From positions 59,641 to 123,640 of the forward strand of contig CADBKO010000002.1 in the NCBI GenBank assembly GCA_902795345.1: a DNA stretch of 64,000 nucleotides, in the 5' to 3' direction. The position numbers and the translations under genes were made by a program. The notes below the pieces were generated by a model. That model was not told the origin of the DNA, ran no database searches, and was given only the letters and a program-made list of their open reading frames with translations. The stretch comes from Oscillospiraceae bacterium (GTDB lineage: Bacteria; Bacillota; Clostridia; Oscillospirales; Oscillospiraceae). Of the stretch, positions 30,414 through 39,249 are shown piece by piece (position 1 is the first letter of the stretch; the number at the start of each line of letters is the position of its first letter).

Positions 30414-32861
30414 TTACAGGCTGTTTTCCGTCCGGCTGATGAGATCGTCCTGGCAGTCCCGGGAGAGCTCGTTGAAGTAGGCGGAGTAGCCCGCGATGCG
30501 CACCACCAGGTCCCGGTAGGAATCCGGGTCCGCCTGGGCGGCGCGCATGGTGTCGGAGGAGATGATGTTGTACTGCACCTCCATGCCCCCCATGTCCATA
30601 TAGGTGCGGGTGACGTCCTTCAGCTTCTGCATGCCCTCGGCGCTGTTGACGGCGGAGGGATGGATGCGGATATTCAGGGCCAGGCCGTTCATGAAGCGGC
30701 CATGCTCAAAGCTGAGGGCGGAAGAGAGCACGCTGGTGGGGCCGCAGCAGTCCCGCCCCTGGGCGGGGGAGGCCGCGTCGGCAATAGGCTTGCCCGCCTT
30801 GCGGCCGTCGGGGGTCGCCCAGGTGGTGTAGCCTTGGGCCACGTGGCTGGCGGCTGAGTACATGCCACCCTTGAAGATGCGGCAGCGCTTGCTGGAGCAT
30901 TCGGAGCACAGCTCCCGGTAGGTGTCCACCACCCACTGCATCTGCTCGTCGGCATAGGGATCGGCGTTGCCGTAGTGGGGCACCTCCTTCAGGATGCGCT
31001 GGCGCAGGGGTTCATGGCCCTCCCAGTTGGCCATGTAGGCGTCGTACAGCTCCCGGGTGGTGATGAGCTTCTTGTCGAAGCACATGTATCGGATGGTGGT
31101 GAGGCTGTCCGCCACGGTAGCCAGGCCCACGGCGGTGGAGCCGAAGGAATTGTACTTCGCGCCGCCGCAGACGATGTCCCTGCCGCTCTCCATGCAGCCC
31201 TCCATGGTGATGGAGAGGATGGGGTGCTGGTCGTAGTGCATGAAGAGGTATTCCACGAAGTTCTCGATGGAGACCTGGGCCTTCAGCACATAGCGGGCCA
31301 GCTTCTTCCAGGCTTCCTTCACCTCGTCCAGGGAGGCCATGTCGTAGAGATAGCCCGTATGGATGGGGGCCTGGACCCCGTTCATGGGGTTGACGCCGTC
31401 GTTCAGGGCCATGTCCAGGATGGTGGAATACTGGGTGTAGGCCTCCGGCGGGGTGGTGCCGTTGCCCCCGGCGTAGTCGTTGCCGGAGCCGGTGATCTCC
31501 TGGCAGCCGATGAGGGCATAGTCCCTGGCGTCCCGCAGGGTGAAGCCCAGCTCCTTCATGACGCTGGGGATGATCACGTCGTCATTCTGGAACAGGGGCA
31601 GGCCGCCCACCAGCTTGTTGACCTCGATGGCGCACTCCCAGAGCTTGTCGGGGGTGTTCTTGTTGATGCGCAGGGAGATGGTGGGGTCGTGGAGGCTGAG
31701 GCGGCCCAGGGTCTCCAGGGTCATGTAGGTGACGGGATTGGTGGCGTCCTCCCCGGTGTCCGGGTCCACGCCGCCCACGGTGGTGTGGAGATAGGTGTTG
31801 CCGATGCCGATGATGACGGTGAGGGGGCCAACGCCGCCGTTGTAGAAGCTGTTGATCTTCATGAAGAAGCAGTCGGTGATCTCCTGGGCCTGGTCCATGG
31901 TGATACGCCCCGCCTCCAGGTCCGCTTTCAGATAAGGCCAGGTGTACTGGTCGAAGCGGCCGAAGGAGCCGATGTCCGTCATGCCGGACATGGAGATCAT
32001 CATTTCATAGAGAAGGGTCTGCTGGCAGGCCTGCCAGAAGGTCTGGGCCGGGTTCTCGCTGAGCCAGAGGAGGTTTTCCGACATCTGGCGCAGCTCCGCC
32101 TTCCGCGCCGGGTCGCTGCATTCCTCCGCGGCCCGGGCGCAGGTCTCGCTGTATCGCTTCAGAAGGGTCATGGCCCCGGTGCAGACGATGTCCACGGAGG
32201 AATAGAAGATGCATTTTTCCGCATCCTCCCCCATGAGGTCGTTGCGGTGCTCCTTAAGCCAGTCCCGGGCCTCCTGGCGCAGGGAGGCATAGCCCCGGCT
32301 GAGCAGCTTGGCATAGCCGGGGGTAGAGTGGCCCGCGGGCATCATGACGATGGGCATGTTCTCCCCAAAGGAGCGGACGCCCAGGCGGTTCAGCTCGTCA
32401 TAGCCGTCGGGGTGCCAGGCCTGGGCCATCTCCTCGATGGTCTTTCCCTTCCAGTAGTCCCGCACGCTCCGGAGCCCTTCCAGGTCCTCCGGGCTCATCA
32501 CCAGGCGCAGCTCGTCGGAGGGGGGATTGTGATAGAGCCCGTCCTCCCCCATGGGCCACTCGCCGCTTTCCACGAAATTGAGATACATGAGCCCGTCGCC
32601 CCAGCGGGGGTCCAGCCGGGTGCCGCAGAAATAGCGGGTGTGGTTGGCCACCAGGATCTCGTGGTCCTCCACCCGGGTGGTCTGCTCCTCGCACATGGCC
32701 TTGAAGATCAGGGCGTTCTTGATGGCGGGGACGGCGCTTTCATACTTCTTGCTGGCTCTGGTCACGATCAGCGAGCGCTCCGCGTCCACATGGAAGATGC
32801 GCTCCCGGACCCGCTCGTGCATGACCTTCATTCTTTCCGTTACGGGGCGAAACTGATACAT
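30414..32861 (-). CDS. Glycyl-radical enzyme, pyruvate formate-lyase family, substrate unknown
   Basis: This 815-residue cytosolic enzyme has the ten-stranded barrel of glycyl-radical enzymes. The thiyl cysteine is C453 in I-G-C-Q-E-I-T-G, and the radical glycine is G791 in R-I-A-G-Y-S-A-Y-F close to the C-terminus. A single cysteine followed by glutamate resembles C-O, C-N or C-S lyases and dehydratases rather than pyruvate formate-lyase, which has two adjacent cysteines. The Q in C-Q-E and the following residues differ from the common G-C-V-E-P motif. ATG at 32861 was preferred because A-A-A-G-G is nine bases upstream; TTG at 32870 is the alternative. No radical-SAM activating enzyme is adjacent. 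Oxygen sensitivity implies an anaerobe. Confidence 0.9.
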   Translation of the reverse strand: MYQFRPVTERMKVMHERVRERIFHVDAERSLIVTRASKKYESAVPAIKNALIFKAMCEEQTTRVEDHEILVANHTRYFCGTRLDPRWGDGLMYLNFVESGEWPMGEDGLYHNPPSDELRLVMSPEDLEGLRSVRDYWKGKTIEEMAQAWHPDGYDELNRLGVRSFGENMPIVMMPAGHSTPGYAKLLSRGYASLRQEARDWLKEHRNDLMGEDAEKCIFYSSVDIVCTGAMTLLKRYSETCARAAEECSDPARKAELRQMSENLLWLSENPAQTFWQACQQTLLYEMMISMSGMTDIGSFGRFDQYTWPYLKADLEAGRITMDQAQEITDCFFMKINSFYNGGVGPLTVIIGIGNTYLHTTVGGVDPDTGEDATNPVTYMTLETLGRLSLHDPTISLRINKNTPDKLWECAIEVNKLVGGLPLFQNDDVIIPSVMKELGFTLRDARDYALIGCQEITGSGNDYAGGNGTTPPEAYTQYSTILDMALNDGVNPMNGVQAPIHTGYLYDMASLDEVKEAWKKLARYVLKAQVSIENFVEYLFMHYDQHPILSITMEGCMESGRDIVCGGAKYNSFGSTAVGLATVADSLTTIRYMCFDKKLITTRELYDAYMANWEGHEPLRQRILKEVPHYGNADPYADEQMQWVVDTYRELCSECSSKRCRIFKGGMYSAASHVAQGYTTWATPDGRKAGKPIADAASPAQGRDCCGPTSVLSSALSFEHGRFMNGLALNIRIHPSAVNSAEGMQKLKDVTRTYMDMGGMEVQYNIISSDTMRAAQADPDSYRDLVVRIAGYSAYFNELSRDCQDDLISRTENSL

Positions 32862-32904
32862 GTTGACCAACCTTTCTTGTGAGGTGGGATCAGGGAATTG
32901 CCCT

Positions 32905-32958
32905 GACTCCCTCCGTCTCCGGCTTTCGCCGGAGCCACCTCCCTCAGAGAGGGAGGCT
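32905..32958. repeat. Class B hairpin repeat between pepF and the glycyl-radical enzyme
   Basis: GACTCCCTCC, a stem TCTCCGGC / GCCGGAG, then CCTCCCTC and GAGAGGGAGGCT. The layout matches the copies at 19464 and 50565, but the inner stem sequence differs while still pairing. Confidence 0.72.
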
Positions 32959-32972
32959 GATGCGCCTGCTTC

Positions 32973-34775
32973 TTACAGGTCCATGCCCTCCAGCTCGCTC
33001 ACCAGCTCGTCGAAGAGCCTCAGGGCGCTGTTCACCGGCGCAGCGGTGGACATGTCCACCCCGGCGATCTTCAGCAGACTGATGGGGTCGGTGCTGCTGC
33101 CGCCGGAGAGGAAGCGCTTGTAGTCCCTGACCGCCCCTTCCCCTTCGGAGAGAATGCGCTCGGCGATGGCCACGGCAGCGGAGAAGCCGGTGGCGTACTG
33201 GAATACATAGTAATTATAGAAGAAATGGGGGATCCTGGCCCACTCCAGGGCGATGCCCGGATCGGAGACCATGTCGGGGCCGAAATAGAGCTTGTTCAGC
33301 TCCAGGTATTTCTCGCAGAGCACGTCGGCGGTGAGGGCTTCCCCCGCCTCGGACATCTTGCCCATCATCAGCTCAAACTCCGCAAACATGGTCTGCCGGT
33401 AGACGGTGCCCTTGAACTGGTCCAGGAAGTGGTTGATGAGATAGGCCCGGGCCTTCTTGTCCACGGTCTTTTCCAGCAGGCGGCGCATGAGCAGCACTTC
33501 GTTCACCGTGCTGGCCACCTCCGCCACGAAGATCACATAGTCGGCGGTGCTGACGGGCTGATTTGCGCAGCTGTGGTAGCTGTGGAGGGCGTGGCCCATC
33601 TCGTGGGCCAGGGTGAACATGCTGTCCAGGTTGTCCTTGTGGTTCAGCAGCACATAGGGGTGGGGATAGGCGTTGCCGGAGGAATAGGCCCCGCTGCGCT
33701 TGCCCACATTCTCATAGACGTCGATCCAGCGGTGGTCGAAGCCCTCCTTCAGCAGGGAAACATAGTCCTCCCCCAGGACGGCCAGGGCTTCCAGCACCGT
33801 GGCCTTGGCTTCCGCGAAGGGGATGGTCATGGCGGCGTCGGCCACGATGGGGGTGTAAACGTCGGACATGTGCAGCTCCGGCAGCTTGAGGAGCTTCCTG
33901 CGCAGGGCGACATAGCGGTACATGGCGGGCAGATTCTGGTGCACCGCCTCGATCAGGTTCAGGTAGACCTCGGTGGGGATCTCGTTGCCGAAAAGGGCAG
34001 CCTCCAGGGTGCTGCCGTAATGCCGGGCCTGGGCGAAGAACCGGAGCTGCTTGAACTGCCCGTCCAGGGTGGCGGCGATGGTGTTGCGGTATTCCCCCAG
34101 CCGGTCATAATAGGCATCGAAGACCCGCCGGCGGAAGTCCGGGTCCGGGTCCTCCAGCAGGGTGGTGAGGGTGCCGTTGGTGAGGGTTCTCTCCGCGCCG
34201 GAGCCGTCCTTCACGGCGGGGAAGCGCATGTCCGCGTTGCGCAGGGTGCTGCCGATGTTGTCCGGCGCGTCGGCCATCTCTCCCGCAGCGGCCAGCAGAG
34301 CTTCGCTCTCCGGGCTGAGGATGTGTTCGGCGCTGCGGCGGATGAGGTAGAGGCTGCGGCTGTATTCTGCAAGGCCGGGTTCGGCTTTCCGGAAGTCTGC
34401 CAGGGTCTCCTCCGGGATGGCCATAATCTCCGGCGTGGCGAAGGCGGCTGCGGCGGAAACGGCCACGATCACGCTCATGGCCTTGCTCTTCAGGTCCACA
34501 TAATGGCTGTCGGCGGTGTCCTCGTCCGAGTGGCAGTTGGCATAGCCGTGGAGCTTCGTCAGGCGGACGGTAACGTCGTCCTGCATGCGGAACCAGCTGA
34601 GCAGGTCCGAAGCGGACTTGCCCAGTCTGCCCCGGAAGGCGGCGATCTTTTCCGGCAGGGCCTTCAGGGCTTCCAGCTCCGCGAGCCAGGCTTCCTCCGT
34701 GGCGAAAATATCCGACAGGTCCCAGGTGTCCTCCACCGGGACTTCGCTGCGCTTGGGGATGGCTTTCGTGCTCAT
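32973..34775 (-). CDS. pepF: Oligoendopeptidase F
   Basis: This 600-residue zinc metallopeptidase of family M3 cleaves peptides of about 7-17 residues in the cytosol. The active site is H391-E-M-G-H395 in T-L-A-H-E-M-G-H-A-L-H, and the third ligand lies about 25 residues later in a segment with A-E-V-A-S-T-V-N-E. The N-terminal helical domain is complete (D-T-W-D-L-S-D-I-F near residue 17). The start ATG follows a G-G-A-G-G site. A strong promoter (34813-34841) drives it on the minus strand. Length is normal for the family. Confidence 0.94.
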   Translation of the reverse strand: MSTKAIPKRSEVPVEDTWDLSDIFATEEAWLAELEALKALPEKIAAFRGRLGKSASDLLSWFRMQDDVTVRLTKLHGYANCHSDEDTADSHYVDLKSKAMSVIVAVSAAAAFATPEIMAIPEETLADFRKAEPGLAEYSRSLYLIRRSAEHILSPESEALLAAAGEMADAPDNIGSTLRNADMRFPAVKDGSGAERTLTNGTLTTLLEDPDPDFRRRVFDAYYDRLGEYRNTIAATLDGQFKQLRFFAQARHYGSTLEAALFGNEIPTEVYLNLIEAVHQNLPAMYRYVALRRKLLKLPELHMSDVYTPIVADAAMTIPFAEAKATVLEALAVLGEDYVSLLKEGFDHRWIDVYENVGKRSGAYSSGNAYPHPYVLLNHKDNLDSMFTLAHEMGHALHSYHSCANQPVSTADYVIFVAEVASTVNEVLLMRRLLEKTVDKKARAYLINHFLDQFKGTVYRQTMFAEFELMMGKMSEAGEALTADVLCEKYLELNKLYFGPDMVSDPGIALEWARIPHFFYNYYVFQYATGFSAAVAIAERILSEGEGAVRDYKRFLSGGSSTDPISLLKIAGVDMSTAAPVNSALRLFDELVSELEGMDL

Positions 34776-34812
34776 ATCGATTACCTCCGAAGGAGTTGGA
34801 TTTGTCTCTGCT

Positions 34813-34841
34813 ATTATAACATGGGGCGGGGAGAATGTAAA
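34813..34841 (-). promoter_or_regulatory. Promoter of pepF
   Basis: On the minus strand TTTACA (34841-34836) and TATAAT (34818-34813) are 17 bases apart, about 38 bases upstream of the start codon. Confidence 0.75.
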
Positions 34842-34856
34842 TGTGCCCCGGGACGC

Positions 34857-34885
34857 TTGAAACTCTCAGGGAATCATGCTATGCT
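34857..34885 (+). promoter_or_regulatory. Promoter of the 211-residue unknown gene
   Basis: TTGAAA (34857-34862) and TATGCT (34880-34885) are 17 bases apart. Its -35 box is 15 bases from the divergent pepF promoter's -35 box. Confidence 0.6.
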
Positions 34886-34953
34886 GAAAAACAGAGACAA
34901 TACAGGGCGGACGGGCGGACGTCGGCCCGGAAATTCGGAAGGAGTACAAGCCA

Positions 34954-35589
34954 ATGATCAGAACAAGCGTTGTGGAACTGACCACCATCCCGGCGGTAGC
35001 CTATCGTCAGAAGCTCCCTGCCGGAGGGTCCGGCGTCACGATCTTGCGCTACGGGGAGAAGCAGGTCGGCATCGCCTCCATCAGCACCCGGTCCGGCAAG
35101 GCGATCCCCGCGGAGAACAACCCTGCGGGGCTCTACCCGGCGGAGGCTTTCGACGAGGCCATCGAGCTGACCCGGGGCCTGCCCTATAAGAAGCAGGGCA
35201 AGGTGACGGTCCTGAAAAAGTCCTTCAAGGAAGCTGAGCCCAAGGCGGAGGAAGAGGAGATCCCCGTGGACCTGGCTGCCTATGACAAGCTGGTCGCAAA
35301 GTACACCGACAAGACCGGGAAGCTCTCCTATGAGCTGATCAACAAGGATCTCATCAAGCTCCTCAAGAGCAGCAGCGTCGCCCGGAAGCTGGTGGCGGAG
35401 CAGGCCACGCCCGCCAAGATCAGGAATTACGTCGTGGGCGCCAAGTTCCGGGACGTGACCGGCAACAAGGACCTGACGGACAAGCAGTTGAAGCAGCTTT
35501 CGGACATGCTGGACAACGTCTATCCCAAGGGCGTGTTCAAGGAGCTGAATGACGAGATCCGCAAGGCCCTGGCCCAGGCGAAGCAGTGA
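34954..35589 (+). CDS. Unknown cytosolic protein
   Basis: This 211-residue protein was not recognised. It has no signal peptide or membrane helix. The N-terminal half (to about residue 90) is beta-rich, with P-A-G-G-S-G-V-T-I-L-R-Y-G-E-K-Q in pieces and an A-E-N-N-P-A-G-L-Y segment. A charged linker (E-A-E-P-K-A-E-E-E-E) follows, then a helical C-terminal domain of about 100 residues rich in K, L and D (Y-D-K-L-V-A-K-Y-T-D-K-T-G). It has a strong ribosome site (G-G-A-A-G-G-A-G), its own promoter and a perfect terminator, so it is a well-built single-gene unit. Codon use matches its neighbours. Confidence 0.72.
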   Translation: MIRTSVVELTTIPAVAYRQKLPAGGSGVTILRYGEKQVGIASISTRSGKAIPAENNPAGLYPAEAFDEAIELTRGLPYKKQGKVTVLKKSFKEAEPKAEEEEIPVDLAAYDKLVAKYTDKTGKLSYELINKDLIKLLKSSSVARKLVAEQATPAKIRNYVVGAKFRDVTGNKDLTDKQLKQLSDMLDNVYPKGVFKELNDEIRKALAQAKQ

Positions 35590-35602
35590 TCAAATCCGTT
35601 GG

Positions 35603-35636
35603 CCCCGGGAATACGCCGCGTATTCCCGGGGTTTTT
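35603..35636 (+). terminator. Intrinsic terminator of the unknown gene
   Basis: CCCCGGGAATACG (35603-35615) and CGTATTCCCGGGG (35619-35631) form a perfect 13-bp stem followed by TTTTT. Confidence 0.92.
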
Positions 35637-35701
35637 CTGCTTTCTCTGCCATATCCGGTAAAAAAGGCGGCTATAAAAAGGGGAATCACCCGTCGGATAG
35701 G

Positions 35702-35738
35702 AAAGCCCGCGCTTCGGAGATCCCGGAGCGCGGGCTTT
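35702..35738. terminator. Terminator of the SLH protein gene
   Basis: AAAGCCCGCGCT (35702-35713) pairs with AGCGCGGGCTTT (35727-35738). It lies 10 bases after the SLH gene stop on the minus strand and can act in both directions. Confidence 0.8.
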
Positions 35739-35747
35739 GTCGTTTCC

Positions 35748-37601
35748 TTATGCCAGGACGTTATAGAGGATGATCACCACGGCGCCTCTGGGGCAGGGGG
35801 TCTCGTTGTCGATGGGCAGGCCGACACGGTCCAGATACCCCTGCTCCGAAGCCCAGGCCGCGGCCTCGGCATACCAGCCGTCCTTTCCGGGATTCATGGC
35901 CCGGTAGAGGAAGGTGACGAAGTGGGCCGTGGTCAGGGTGTCCTCCGGACTGAAGGTCGTTTCGCTCGTCCCCTTGGTCACCCCCAGCCCTACGGCCCAT
36001 GCCACCGGCGACTTGTAAAATTCCGCGGTCAGGTCCGCAAAGGGGGCGTCCGCGGCGGGCGCGGGCTCGCCCATGGCCCGCCACAGGAAGGTCATGGCCT
36101 CTCCCCGCTTGACGGCGGCCTCCGGCGCGAAGCGGGTCTCGTCCTGGCCCCTGGTGATCTGGGGCTCGTGGGTGTAGGCCCACAGGACCGCGGAATAGTA
36201 AGCGTCCGCCGTCCCGACGTCCTCAAAGGGCAGCGCGCCTGCGGGTTTCTTCCCCTCCGGCGCCCGCTCCTCCGCCGTGGCGAGGGTGGCCTTGACGCCG
36301 GACTCGCTGAGCACATAGAAGGTGGGCACGGACTTCTCCGTGACGTACCAGACCACATTCCCGCGGTATACGATGGGCAGGCAGTCGGAAAGGGGCGCAG
36401 AGGCCGCGGTCTGCACGCTGCCGAAGCTGCCGTCGGCCTGATAGGTCACATAATACAGGGTATCGTCCACATGCTCCGGGTCCGGGGTGTACTCGATCCA
36501 ATTCCCGCCGCTGTCGATGGTATAGTAGATTTTCCCCGTATTCACGCTGTCGTTTTTCCTGTTCCAAAGCACATAGCCCCGGTCCGCGCCGGTGGGCACC
36601 AGCATGGGCGGGCAGGCGGCCTCCTGATAGGGCAGGGGGCGCGTAGTTACCGCCAGGCTGTCCTTGTCCACGAAGGAGAGGTAGGGAAGCTGCGTCCCCC
36701 CGCCGCCAGCGCCGTCGCTGGTATGGGCCACCAGATAACCCTCGGAGGTCCCTGCAAGGCCGCCCAGCGTCCCGCCTGTGGTGTTGTCCCCCCGGTATCC
36801 GGGGTATTCCTGGACGTTCACGAAACTGACCTGATGGATATAGTCGGCGGAAAACACGCCGTTCCCCGCCTTGGTGGGATAACGGATCAGGACGGTGCTC
36901 CGGGGATTCGCGTCGCCGTGGTCCGCGCATACGATGTTCTGTTCCTCGTCCACGATCACGAACTGGTTGAAGGAATGGCTGACATAGCCGTAACCGACGT
37001 TCATGACCTCGTACCAGGAATCCGTGACCTTCAGCTCGCTCTGCTTCACCGCGATGGTGACGCTGGCCTGGTGGTTATAGCCGTCGGCGGCGGCATACAT
37101 CTCGTGACAGGTGCGGATATACAGGTCGTCGGCATACTCCGCAAAGCGGGCCGAGCCCGCGGCAAAGGGGTGCACGGTGTTGGCCCCGTAGAGGCCCGTG
37201 CTGCCGATGCGCTTCCAGTCCTTGTCGTATTGGATGATGCGGATGACCTCCCTGGCGTCGTCCTGCTCTTCGTTGTTCTGGCCCTCCACCAGGTAATTAT
37301 ACTCCTGCCCCGCAAAGAAGCCGCCCCAGATGGGCAGCTCCATGGCCAGGGTCTCCCCGGAAGAATAGTTGAAGGTGTCGTCATAGTGCTCGACGATCAC
37401 CTTTCCGTCGGCGTATTCCACCCTGGTCAGCCCGCCGGAAGGATTCTCGAAGAGATAGGAATTGACCGGGACCGCCCAGCGGTCATAGTTCTGGCCCCCA
37501 TAGTTGGTGGTCTCCGCCGGGCCGCCCTCCGCGGCATAGACGGGGACAAAGAGACAGGCTGCGAGAAGGATACAAAGCAGGAGGGAAATGGGCTTTTTCA
37601 T
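35748..37601 (-). CDS. Secreted S-layer-homology domain protein
   Basis: This 617-residue surface protein has a signal peptide (residues 1-23, L-L-L-C-I-L-L-A-A-C-L-F-V-P-V-Y-A). A large beta-rich body of about 400 residues, perhaps a propeller judging from its repeated G-Y-V and D-K-D-S-L type strands, was not otherwise recognised. Three SLH repeats end the protein (from about residue 440, with A-V-L-W-A-Y-T-H, P-V-A-W-A-V-G-L-G-V-T-K-G and A-A-A-W-A-S-E-Q-G-Y). SLH domains hold proteins to wall polymers. ATG at 37601 follows GAGAGGAG and starts directly at the signal peptide. It is divergent from the MATE gene. The function of the body is unknown. Confidence 0.87.
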   Translation of the reverse strand: MKKPISLLLCILLAACLFVPVYAAEGGPAETTNYGGQNYDRWAVPVNSYLFENPSGGLTRVEYADGKVIVEHYDDTFNYSSGETLAMELPIWGGFFAGQEYNYLVEGQNNEEQDDAREVIRIIQYDKDWKRIGSTGLYGANTVHPFAAGSARFAEYADDLYIRTCHEMYAAADGYNHQASVTIAVKQSELKVTDSWYEVMNVGYGYVSHSFNQFVIVDEEQNIVCADHGDANPRSTVLIRYPTKAGNGVFSADYIHQVSFVNVQEYPGYRGDNTTGGTLGGLAGTSEGYLVAHTSDGAGGGGTQLPYLSFVDKDSLAVTTRPLPYQEAACPPMLVPTGADRGYVLWNRKNDSVNTGKIYYTIDSGGNWIEYTPDPEHVDDTLYYVTYQADGSFGSVQTAASAPLSDCLPIVYRGNVVWYVTEKSVPTFYVLSESGVKATLATAEERAPEGKKPAGALPFEDVGTADAYYSAVLWAYTHEPQITRGQDETRFAPEAAVKRGEAMTFLWRAMGEPAPAADAPFADLTAEFYKSPVAWAVGLGVTKGTSETTFSPEDTLTTAHFVTFLYRAMNPGKDGWYAEAAAWASEQGYLDRVGLPIDNETPCPRGAVVIILYNVLA

Positions 37602-37775
37602 GGCTGCGGCTCCTCTCAAGCAGCCGATGATCCCATCATCGGCCGCGCAATGGGCGGGGTGGGCCCCGCCGTGTCTCCATTTTACCCCTTTTTTCTTCCC
37701 CTGTCGATACTTTGCCGGCAGCTCGGAAAAATGCCGCCCTGGGGCGCATCCTTGTTGCCCGGCGAAAAGAGGATG

Positions 37776-37804
37776 TTGACGGAAGGAGCGGGACAGGGTA
37801 AAAT
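37776..37804 (+). promoter_or_regulatory. Promoter of the MATE exporter
   Basis: TTGACG (37776-37781) and TAAAAT (37799-37804) are 17 bases apart, 36 bases before the start codon. Two perfect small hairpins (37623-37643 and 37653-37670) lie upstream of it in the divergent gap. Confidence 0.6.
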
Positions 37805-37839
37805 AACTGCATTATTTCCCGGGAAAGGAGGGACGCAGG

Positions 37840-39249
37840 ATGGCAAAAGGCGGCAGAAGGCCCGCCCCGGCGCTGCCGGAGGGGCCCTTCATCACCAGGG
37901 ACAGGAGCTTTTACAAGGGCTTTTTCTCCCTGCTCGTCATCATCACCCTCCAGCAGCTGGCGGCCCTCACGGTGAACCTGGTGGACAACATCATGCTGGG
38001 GCGCTATACGGAGCTGGCCCTCTCCGGGGCGACTCTGGTGAACCAGATCCAGTTCATCCTTCAGCAGCTCTGCGGCGGCATCGGCATGGGCGTCAGCGTC
38101 CTGGGCAGCCAGTATTGGGGCCGGGGCGAAACGCGGCCCATCCGGCGCATCACCAGCGTGGGCGTGAAATTCGCCCTGGCCGCCGGGCTGGCGTTCTGCC
38201 TCCTGACCCGGCTCTTCCCCCATGCCGCGCTGAGCCTTTTCACCGGGGACGAAGCGGTCATCGCCGAGGGCATCCGCTATCTGAAGATCATGTGCTGGAC
38301 TTACATCATCTTCGCCGTCAGCAATACCCTCATGTATTCCCTCCAAAGCGTGGAGACCGCCTTCATCGGCACGGTGATGTCCTGCAGCACCATCGTCATC
38401 AACCTTTGCCTCAACTACTGTCTCATTTTCGGCAACCTGGGCTTCCCGGAGCTGGGCATCCGGGGCGCGGCCATCGCCACCCTCACCAGCCGCTCGGTGG
38501 AGCTCGTCATCATCCTGGTCTACCTGCTTTTCATCGACAAAAAGCTGAAAATGAAGCTGGGGGATATCTTCGGCATCGACTTTGCCTATATCCGGGATTT
38601 CTGCGCCGCGGCCCTGCCGGTCATGTTCTCCGGCCTCCTCTGGGGCGTGGCCCAGGGGGCCCAGACCTCCGTGCTGGGCCATATGGAGGGGCCCGTGATC
38701 GCCGCCAACTCCATCGCAGCGGTGATCTTCGGCATCTTCGTGGTGGTGGGCATGTCCGCTGCCAACGCCGCCTCCGTCACCATGGGAAAGACCGTGGGGA
38801 AGGGGGACTTTGCCTCCGTAAAGCCATACAGCCGCACTTTGCAGCTCATCTTCCTCTGCATCGGCCTTGTCCAGGCGGCGCTGATGCTATTGAGCCGGAA
38901 GGCCATCGTCTCCTTCTACTCCGTTTCGCCGGAGGCGAGGAGCCTGGCGGAGCGGTTTTTGGTGGTCCTGGCCCTCACCAGCGTGGGTTCCTGTTATGAA
39001 TACCCCGTGGAGGGGGGCATCATCGCCGGAGGCGGCAACCCGAAGTATCAGGCCATTGTGGACAATCTGTTCATGTGGCTGTTCACCATCCCCTCCGCCG
39101 CCATCAGCGCCTTCGTGTTCCACGCGCCGCCTCTGGTGGTCTTCTGCTTCCTCAAGGCGGACCAGTTTTTGAAGTGCATCCCCAACGGCATCGTGGTCAA
39201 CCGCTACCGCTGGGTGAAACAGCTCACCCGGGCGGAGGACGGTAAATGA
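37840..39249 (+). CDS. MATE-family efflux transporter
   Basis: This 469-residue protein has about twelve transmembrane helices arranged in two similar halves. The MATE marks are V-N-L-V-D-N-I-M-L-G-R-Y near residue 46, Q-L-C-G-G-I-G-M-G-V-S-V-L near 76 and G-S-Q-Y-W-G-R-G. Such carriers export cationic drugs or metabolites in exchange for Na+ or H+. The start ATG follows GGAGGGACG. Its stop overlaps the start of the HAD-NadE gene by four bases, so both are translated from one message. Confidence 0.92.
   Translation: MAKGGRRPAPALPEGPFITRDRSFYKGFFSLLVIITLQQLAALTVNLVDNIMLGRYTELALSGATLVNQIQFILQQLCGGIGMGVSVLGSQYWGRGETRPIRRITSVGVKFALAAGLAFCLLTRLFPHAALSLFTGDEAVIAEGIRYLKIMCWTYIIFAVSNTLMYSLQSVETAFIGTVMSCSTIVINLCLNYCLIFGNLGFPELGIRGAAIATLTSRSVELVIILVYLLFIDKKLKMKLGDIFGIDFAYIRDFCAAALPVMFSGLLWGVAQGAQTSVLGHMEGPVIAANSIAAVIFGIFVVVGMSAANAASVTMGKTVGKGDFASVKPYSRTLQLIFLCIGLVQAALMLLSRKAIVSFYSVSPEARSLAERFLVVLALTSVGSCYEYPVEGGIIAGGGNPKYQAIVDNLFMWLFTIPSAAISAFVFHAPPLVVFCFLKADQFLKCIPNGIVVNRYRWVKQLTRAEDGK

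Noticed and set aside
35586..38999. Long plus-strand frame (1137 codons) across SLH and MATE genes
   Set aside because: It runs antisense to the SLH protein and out of frame with the MATE exporter, both well supported. Low-complexity G/R/H composition indicates a chance frame.
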